Below are positions 59,110 through 64,000 of a DNA stretch of 64,000 bases, one piece after another. The notes below the pieces were generated by a model. It did no database searches, was not told the origin of the DNA, and saw only the letters and a list, made by a program, of their open reading frames with translations. The stretch spans positions 49,826 to 113,825 of the forward strand of contig JAVTVY010025199.1 in assembly GCA_036873755.1 (NCBI GenBank). The letters are read 5' to 3'. How positions within the stretch are numbered: position 1 is the first letter of the stretch; each line of letters starts with the position of its first letter. The stretch is from Hanleya hanleyi. Lineage: Eukaryota; Mollusca; Polyplacophora; Lepidopleurida; Hanleyidae. Position numbers and translations under genes: made by a program.

Positions 59110-60840
59110 CGCCTCACTGCGCATGCGCAGAAAAAAATGAGGCGGTATTGGAGCGGTCGGCGCAGGTTACTGCGCAGGTCACGTGGTTGCCATGGTGACG
59201 TCACTTCCTGTCTGGGTGAATGGGGCGTGACCTTGGGAGCATGTATTTCTCCGCGGTGATGCGGTCTGGCGGTGATGCGGTCGCGAGAAAAATCTTCCGC
59301 GGAGAAAAAGTAGTCCCCAGACTTCAAATACGCTGCATGGTCCGATGGGGTCGAGTGAGGTATCAAAGTGAAGCATTCGTGAAGGGGCATCTAATGGGCT
59401 GGGTGTGGGGTTGAGATATCGCCATTCTGCGCATGCGCGGTGGCCAAAGGGTATGAAAATAGACGTTTTGGGATCTTGGGGAGCCACTAATGGACCGATG
59501 GGGTAGAGTGAGGTATCAAAGTGAAGCCTATGTGAGGGGCCAACCGATGGGCTGGGTGTGGGATTCAAATATCGGCATTCTGCGCATGCGCGGTGGACCA
59601 AGGGTATGGAAATATACGTCTTGGGATCTAGGGGAGCCCCTAATGGGCCGATGGAGTTGTATGAGGTATCAATGTGAAGCCTTTGTGAAGGGGCATCCAG
59701 TTATGGGTGGGTGCATGTAAAATTTTTCCTGAAAAAAAAACGGAACACGGACTTTATCGAAAAATCCGGGAAAATGCCTATATGGGGTATGGGGGGTATA
59801 TAGGTCGCCGGGCTTAACGGGGCTTGCCTATCAATAGAGTTATCTCCCCCTAGTTCCAGGGTGGGTGTATGTACAATTTTTCCTGAAAAAATACGGAACA
59901 CGGACTTTATCCTAAATTACGGGAAAATGCCTATATGGGGTATGGGGGTATAGGACCATCCTGGGAAACCTACTTCTCGACATTTGCGGTATAGGTTGTG
60001 GGGTCTCGTTTTCTTAGTCTCGTCAAGACAAACATGATAGGAAATGTCGCGGAGCGAATCGTTGAAATTTTTGGAAAAAGTTCAGGGAGACCCATATAGT
60101 CCCATACTAGGGGTATAGGACCAATGTTTGCCCCACTGGGAAACCTACTTCTAGACATTTGCGGTATGGTTGCTTGGATTTGTTTTCTTAGTCTCGTCAA
60201 GATAAACATGATAGGAAGTGCCCCGGCACGAAACGGTGAAATTTTTGAAAAAAGTTACCGAGACCTGGGTAGGCCCATAGGCCTATACTGCATGGCTATG
60301 GGTGTATAGGTCCATACGGTGCGGACGTCTTGGGATCTAGGTGGGCCACTAATGGTCCGATGGGGTCGAGCGAGGTATCCATGTGAAGCTCTCATGCAGG
60401 AGCACTTGACTACACTAATGGTTCGCACGTTGTCAATAGTCTGCGCATGCGCAGCCTGGCCGTAGTATAGAAAGCAGGCATTTTTGGGGGTGTGTGTGGG
60501 TGTGTGTGGGTGTGTTTGGGTTAGAGATGGGCTATTCACTGTTCGAATGGGTCGTGTGAGGTATCCATCTGAAGCCTATGTAATGGAGCATCTGATGGCG
60601 TGGATGTGGGGTAGACATAGGGTCATTCTGTGCATGCGCGGTAGCCAAAGGGTGTGGAAATAGACGTTTTTGTGGTCTAGGTGGCCCCTCATGGGCCTAT
60701 TGTGTCGAGTGCGGTATCCATGTGAATCATAGGTGGGGGAGCATCCACCTGGACTAACATTCACGTGGTTTGGTGGGTGTGCGCAAGTGTGTGACGTCAC
60801 TTCCGGTTTGGGTGAATGGGGCGTGACCTTTGGACATGTC
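59110..60840. repeat. Polinton-flank array: ~150-bp units with NRF1/CRE-type sites, plus nested ~165- and ~180-bp repeats
   Basis: Starts with TGCGCATGCGC (about 59118) and TGACGTCACTTCCTG (about 59195). The GATGCGGTCTGGCGG / GAGAAAAAGTAGTCCCCAG header is shared with 6190-6270. Units follow near 59340, 59490, 59650, 60345, 60545 and 60690, with TGCGCATGCGC near 59428, 59581, 60442 and 60631. Between 59706 and 60300 two other repeats occur, each twice: ATTTTTCCTGAAAAAA with CGGAACACGGACTTTATC, and GGGAAACCTACTTCT with GTCTCGTCAAGA. The CRE-bearing TGACGTCACTTCCGG returns at about 60791 and the CRE again near 60929, bracketing the array. It probably represents the terminal repeat region of the adjoining virus-like element. 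Confidence 0.7.
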
Positions 60841-60974
60841 TAGACTTGTCTGTGTCTGTCCGTGTCATGTACTGGGGTTTTTCCCTACAATGGCGTTCAC
60901 GTGGTTTGGTGGGTCTGCGCAAGTGTGTGACGTCACTTCAGGTTTTTCAGAAGGCTCAAACACTACCTCCAAGT

Positions 60975-61080
60975 TTCCCGGCCCGGCCCGGCCCGGCTCG
61001 GCGCGCACCCCGGCCCGCCCCGGCCGCAGCGCGCGCGTTATCCGGACGCGCGCGGGTTGTCCGGAAGTGTGCGCGCGGGA
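60975..61080. other. Extremely GC-rich island
   Basis: About 100 bp of CCCGGCCCGG and CGCGCGCG words, with inverted GGACGCGCGCGG / TCCGGAAGTG patches. The composition is unlike anything else in the window. It lies between the array and the first PC4-like fragment. Confidence 0.7.
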
Positions 61081-61140
61081 CAAAGGTGACATCCAGGTCA
61101 AAAGGTCTCCCTTTCAGCAAGGTTCGGAGGAGACAATGTT

Positions 61141-61279
61141 GCGGCATCGATATATACAGAGTTTGAACCCAAAAGGGGATTGTAAATTAACCTGGGAAGG
61201 ATGGGCAGTTCCAAACCCCGATCTATGGACGGCTTTGGAACAAGTAGTCCCCATTGTCGATAAGGTACTATCTGTATAG
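61141..61279 (+). pseudogene. PC4-like protein, deleted fragment (paralogue of 61774 and 62301)
   Basis: The frame ending at TAG 61277-61279 carries KLTWEGW, joined almost directly to NPDLWTALEQVVPIVDK. In the two full paralogues these two motifs are about 40-60 residues apart, so this copy has lost the middle and the N-terminal part. No ATG fits; the open frame extends upstream only through the GC-rich island. It is the first of three paralogous copies in a row. Confidence 0.6.
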
Positions 61280-61354
61280 GAGCCACATAACCCATCAGAA
61301 TAGTACGTATCACGGACTACACCCGAAGTCTAGGCGCGCATGTGTGACATGGTC

Positions 61355-61360
61355 TATAAA
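61355..61360 (+). promoter_or_regulatory. TATA box of the 97-aa gene
   Basis: TCTATAAAAC, 53 bp before ATG 61408. It matches the spacing seen ahead of every other gene in this cluster. Confidence 0.65.
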
Positions 61361-61407
61361 ACACGTCCCTCTGGATCCCACACCTTCATTTCTACGGTTG
61401 CAGAGCC

Positions 61408-61701
61408 ATGACGAAGATCCAGCCCTATGCGACTCGCATTTTACAGCATGCCACCGTGGTTAATTCAGTCACGGGTTACCGAGCAGTGGTCCGGTCCATG
61501 TTTGCAGATGACGACGACAACGAGGCGGTCCTCGACACAGTGCACTCGATGGAGAGGTGTGCCATCACTCACCACTACTGGACTATGACAGCCATCCTTG
61601 ATGCTCGGGCTATGGACCACGAGCGCTCACGCCGGAACCAGCGACGGCTGGTTGGCCTAGTCATGGTCTGCGGCCTATTGACCCTGGCGCTGTGGCATTG
61701 A
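61408..61701 (+). CDS. Small putative tail-anchored membrane protein of the Polinton-like element
   Basis: 97 codons, intact, ATG at 61408 and TGA at 61699-61701. No family was recognised. The body is polar with an acidic run (ADDDDNE, about residues 33-39). Near the end a basic cluster (HERSRRNQRR) is followed by a hydrophobic stretch of about 16 residues (LVGLVMVCGLLTLALW) at the very C-terminus. That is the layout of a tail-anchored protein with its N-terminus in the cytosol. It has its own TATA box and is followed 15 bases later by the TATA box of the next gene. The compact spacing and position next to an integrase suggest a structural or accessory protein of the element. Its function is unknown. 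Confidence 0.6.
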   Translation: MTKIQPYATRILQHATVVNSVTGYRAVVRSMFADDDDNEAVLDTVHSMERCAITHHYWTMTAILDARAMDHERSRRNQRRLVGLVMVCGLLTLALWH

Positions 61702-61715
61702 CAGTGGGACCTGAC

Positions 61716-61723
61716 TATAAATA
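61716..61723 (+). promoter_or_regulatory. TATA box of PC4-like gene 1
   Basis: GACTATAAATACGAG, 58 bp before ATG 61774. The same CTATAAATACGAG word stands ahead of the next paralogue. Confidence 0.75.
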
Positions 61724-61773
61724 CGAGGGTCAGACACAGTGTGCGTCATTCAACGATCGTCATTGGATCAAGC

Positions 61774-62220
61774 ATGTCACCAGTCCTACGAGCCATCCTT
61801 CCCCTTACACCCCGGGTGGGGTTACACGTCTATGAAGATAAAGTCATCCTCGCGGAGACCGTATCGAATACGGTTACGCTACACCGTGACGGCTGGACCA
61901 AATTTAAACGGGTGTTGAGCGGCGAGCTCGACGGACACCTCATCCACATAGACAATGCCATCTACGTACACCGTGGACCCTTCTTCCCACGCCTGGGCCG
62001 CTACCAAGACCCTACGCGAGGCTTCACCCTAGACCCCGATCTGTGGACAGCCTTCGAGAAAGTGATGCCTTTCGTGGACCAGCTGTTTACACCGGACGAG
62101 CGGTCATCAGACGAGTTGGAGTGGGCTCGTGCCCTGAGAGAAGCGGCGGCAGAACACAATGAACAAATGTCTAGCCATGAACCAGACGACGATGCCATTG
62201 ATTACCCGGCTAGACTTTGA
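61774..62220 (+). CDS. PC4-like protein 1 (duplicated PC4-type motif), intact
   Basis: 149 residues from ATG 61774 to TGA 62218-62220. This ATG was chosen over the earlier in-frame GTG at 61741 because the paralogue starts at the equivalent position. The body has two similar halves. Residues of about 9-50 read GLHVYEDKVILAE, then VTLHRDGWTKFKRVLSG. Residues of about 53-105 read HLIHIDNAIYVHRGPFF, then FTLDPDLWTAFEKVMPFVDQL. Each half resembles the beta-strands plus 'Leu-x4-Trp-x2-hydrophobic' helix of the transcription coactivator PC4/p15 fold, which binds single-stranded DNA as a dimer. The tail is acidic (about residues 110-149). By inference it is a single-chain, pseudo-dimeric DNA-binding or transcription factor of the element. 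The family call is from motif pattern only. Confidence 0.6.
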   Translation: MSPVLRAILPLTPRVGLHVYEDKVILAETVSNTVTLHRDGWTKFKRVLSGELDGHLIHIDNAIYVHRGPFFPRLGRYQDPTRGFTLDPDLWTAFEKVMPFVDQLFTPDERSSDELEWARALREAAAEHNEQMSSHEPDDDAIDYPARL

Positions 62221-62253
62221 CCACCCGATCCTTTGATCTCAAGGGGTTCTCCC

Positions 62254-62260
62254 TATAAAT
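62254..62260 (+). promoter_or_regulatory. TATA box of PC4-like gene 2
   Basis: CCTATAAATACGAG, 47 bp before ATG 62301, only 34 bp after the stop of the preceding gene. Confidence 0.75.
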
Positions 62261-62300
62261 ACGAGAGACAGTCAAATCTGGTACCATTCACGTAGTGACC

Positions 62301-62762
62301 ATGACGGAGCATATAATACTGGCGTATCTTAGCTTGACCCCCGAGGTTTTCCTGCACGTGTATGCGGATAAGGTCGATATCATGGAGGAGGTGGGAGACA
62401 TCTGTGATGCGGACCCTACACAACCGTGCCCGGCCCACATTCGTCTGACCCGAGAGGGCTGGACCAAATTCAAACGGGTGTTGTCTGGTGAACTGGACGG
62501 CGACCTCATCCACTTGTGTCACGATGTGTACATTCGACGCGGCCCTTTCTTTGCTCAATTGGCTCGGCTAGATGGGGGTACAGTGCATTTTACCCTTCAC
62601 CCTGATATATGGTCTGCATTGGAAGATGCCGTGGTAGAGATGTGGATCAAGTGCTTATCATGCGGTCATCAGACGAGTTGGATTGGTCATTTACCATGGA
62701 CGCTGTGGAAGCCAACGAAGAAAATCAGAAAGAAACTCCGGCCCAAGATATGCCCATTATAA
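62301..62762 (+). pseudogene. PC4-like protein 2, frameshifted near the C-terminus
   Basis: ATG 62301, with an in-frame ATG at 62295. It shares FLHVYADKVDI, LTREGWTKFKRVLSGELDG, YIRRGPFF and FTLHPDIWSALED with the gene at 61774, with a longer loop (GDICDADPTQPCP) in the first half. After VVEM, near 62642, one base appears to be missing. The annotated frame continues with a Trp/Cys/Lys-rich tail to TAA at 62760-62762. The alternative frame instead restores the RSSDELDW tail seen in paralogue 1 and runs to about 62772. The two-motif core is intact, so a protein with an altered tail is possible. The stop lies within the TATA box of the integrase gene. Confidence 0.6.
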
Positions 62763-62764
62763 AT
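62758..62764 (+). promoter_or_regulatory. TATA box of the integrase gene
   Basis: ATTATAAATAAAC, 43 bp before ATG 62801, overlapping the end of the preceding frame. Confidence 0.65.
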
Positions 62765-62800
62765 AAACGATAGAGCCAGGGTCCATCATCAGTTGTCACC

Positions 62801-63913
62801 ATGAAGCGCTGGGAGAAGGTGTTAGATAACTTATACTACAGTCCCGACAGTCCGGCGGCCTATAGTCCATTGTCGGCTCTCTATCGAGCGGCCAAGCCCC
62901 AGGGGATACAACGTACCCAAGTCCGAGATTGGTTAAGAAAACAAGACACCTATACCTTACATCGATCTGTCCGTCGCCATTTTCTACGGAACCGGGTCAT
63001 CGTGGGAGGAATAGATGCCCAGTGGCAAGCGGATTTGGTCGATATGAGCGCCTTTGCCAAACACAACGATGGGAATCGGTATATCTTGACGTGCATCGAT
63101 ATCCTGCGTGGGTGGTACCCATCCGGACGAAAACGGGGGCGAATCTCATAGCGGCGTTCAAGGACATCTTCAAGACCGGGCGCAAACCCATGTATTTGCA
63201 AACCGACGAAGGCACGGAATTCCTCAACAGACCGTTCCAACAGTTTCTGAAAGCCCAGAAGGTGTTTTTCTTCCATACGTACAACGAGACCAAGGCTTCC
63301 GTGGTGGAAAGATTCAACAGGACATTCAAAGGCCGTATGTACAAATATTTCACCTATTAGAATACAAGGCGGTACATCGATGTTCTCCCGAAACTTGTGA
63401 GTGGTTACAATCGAGCCTATCACCGGAGTATAGAGAGAGCCCCCATTACCGTGACCCAACGCAATGAAGCCCAAGTCCGGCGGGTCTTGTATCCCAGGCC
63501 ATCGCAACGAGCACCGAAGGCGGTGTACAAGGTCGGGGACCGTGTACGGATCAGTAAAGTCAAAGGTCAATTTGAGAAAAGTTACTTGCCCAACTGGAGC
63601 GATGAGCACTTCCTGATTAAACGGCAAAAGTTACTTGCCCAACTGGAGCGATGAGCACTTCCTGATTAAACGGCGCCTACCCCGACAGCAGCGAGTCTAT
63701 GAACTGGAAGATCTTCAAGGGGAACCGTTGCTAGGGACGTTTTACGAGATGGAATTACAGCCTGTCCTAAAAACACAGCAAGACTACTACGCGGTGGAGC
63801 AGATTTTGAAAACGGAACGTCGACGTGGCAAACTGTTTCATTTCGTCAAATGGCAAGACTGGCCCAGTTCCTTCAATTCCTGGGTCGCGGCCAACCAGGT
63901 GAAACGACTATAA
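62801..63913 (+). pseudogene. Maverick/Polinton-type DDE integrase with chromodomain, three lesions
   Basis: Retrovirus-like integrase that would cut and join element ends into host DNA. Landmarks in order: an N-terminal helical region with SALYRAAKPQGI; then core residues D in WQADLVDMS, D in LQTDEGTEFLN and E in ASVVERFNRT, giving a complete DDE triad across two frames. A GYNRAYHRSI motif and a KVGDRVRISK SH3-like strand follow. The C-terminal chromodomain has YYAVEQILKTERRRGK, then HFVKWQDWP and FNSWV. Breaks: about 10 bp missing with a frameshift near 63102, just after CIDIL; an in-frame TAG at 63358-63360; and a 49-bp tandem duplication (63577-63674) that shifts the frame. The order integrase core plus chromodomain is diagnostic for Polinton integrases, though Ty3-type retroelements can also end in one. 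The absence of reverse transcriptase upstream and the separate TATA-driven genes favour Polinton. Confidence 0.85.
63577..63674. repeat. 49-bp tandem duplication inside the integrase gene
   Basis: 63577-63625 and 63626-63674 are identical (each starts AAAAGTTACTTGCCC). 49 is not a multiple of three, so it breaks the frame. Identity of the two halves means it is recent, or an assembly artefact. Confidence 0.9.
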
Positions 63914-64000
63914 AACCAGACACCACCGCCGTCATCCTTCATTCCACGTTCGACCACGTTCGACAAACAGCAGCTGCCTCTGAACACAGCGTCTCCAAAA
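63909..64000 (+). promoter_or_regulatory. TATA box and leader of the next gene, which lies beyond the window
   Basis: ACTATAAAACC starts at 63908 and overlaps the integrase stop codon (63911-63913), as at the other junctions of this cluster. About 85 bases of leader follow with no ATG before the window ends. CACGTTCGACCACGTTCGAC is a short direct repeat near 63945-63965. Confidence 0.6.

Noticed and set aside
60830..61166. ORF reading through the GC island with Pro/Ala/Arg-rich composition
   Set aside because: Low-complexity product of the CCCGG/CGCG repeat. Only the last 45 residues of one frame resemble the PC4-like paralogues, and these are annotated separately.

Overview
The window is eukaryotic nuclear DNA. 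It is AT-rich and gene-poor, and crowded with short interspersed repeats, minisatellites, fold-back elements and dead retroelement pieces. Repeat families such as tandem AGGTCAAGGTCA units, a 'CAAGATGGCCGCC' unit with a GGAC tail and hairpin, and a tRNA-derived SINE are, from memory, typical of marine molluscs or related lophotrochozoans. That assignment is inference. No bacterial-type gene organisation, CRISPR array or operon is present.

Layout. 1-2.4 kb: repeat and empty DNA. 2.4-4.06 kb: a compact cluster of four small plus-strand ORFs (A-D) in alternating frames, unrecognised apart from a death-fold-like look to A. 5.4-7.9 kb: three tandem repeat blocks. 8.1-15.5 kb: a large palindrome carrying two head-to-head copies of a C2H2 zinc-finger gene that resembles the region in front of the protein-primed DNA polymerase of Maverick/Polinton elements. 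A TTAA-flanked piggyBac-like MITE lies in one arm, and the structure was then tandemly duplicated as a 3.38-kb unit. All four gene copies are broken. 15.5-31.8 kb: fold-back MITEs, a 40-bp minisatellite, a SINE, two LINE 3'-end fragments and a 5S-rRNA-derived sequence. 31.8-39.25 kb: a 7.4-kb region bounded by inverted CACTGTAAAAACG termini, with subterminal GTTCAACGTTGAAC-rich arrays and a 3-kb satellite of 150-bp units inside. 40.2-48.8 kb: a third MITE copy, two decayed pieces of a Penelope-like reverse transcriptase, and 160-176-bp tandem repeats. 48.8-59 kb: mostly empty DNA with several copies of one short mobile repeat.

59.1-64 kb is the most gene-like part. It looks like the end of a Maverick/Polinton-type virus-like transposon running off the right edge. 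A repeat array related to the one at 6.2-7.5 kb is followed by closely spaced plus-strand genes, each behind its own TATA box. They are a small putative tail-anchored protein, two paralogous proteins with a duplicated PC4-like motif (plus a third fragment), and a DDE integrase with a C-terminal chromodomain. The integrase carries a deletion-type frameshift, a nonsense codon and a 49-bp duplication, so this copy is a fossil, although the 97-aa and the first PC4-like ORFs are still open. The arrays beside both Polinton-derived loci repeat palindromic TGCGCATGCGC (NRF1-type) and, in some units, TGACGTCA (CRE-type) sites about every 150 bp.

All family names come from reading motifs in the sequence and from memory of the families; no database search was run.
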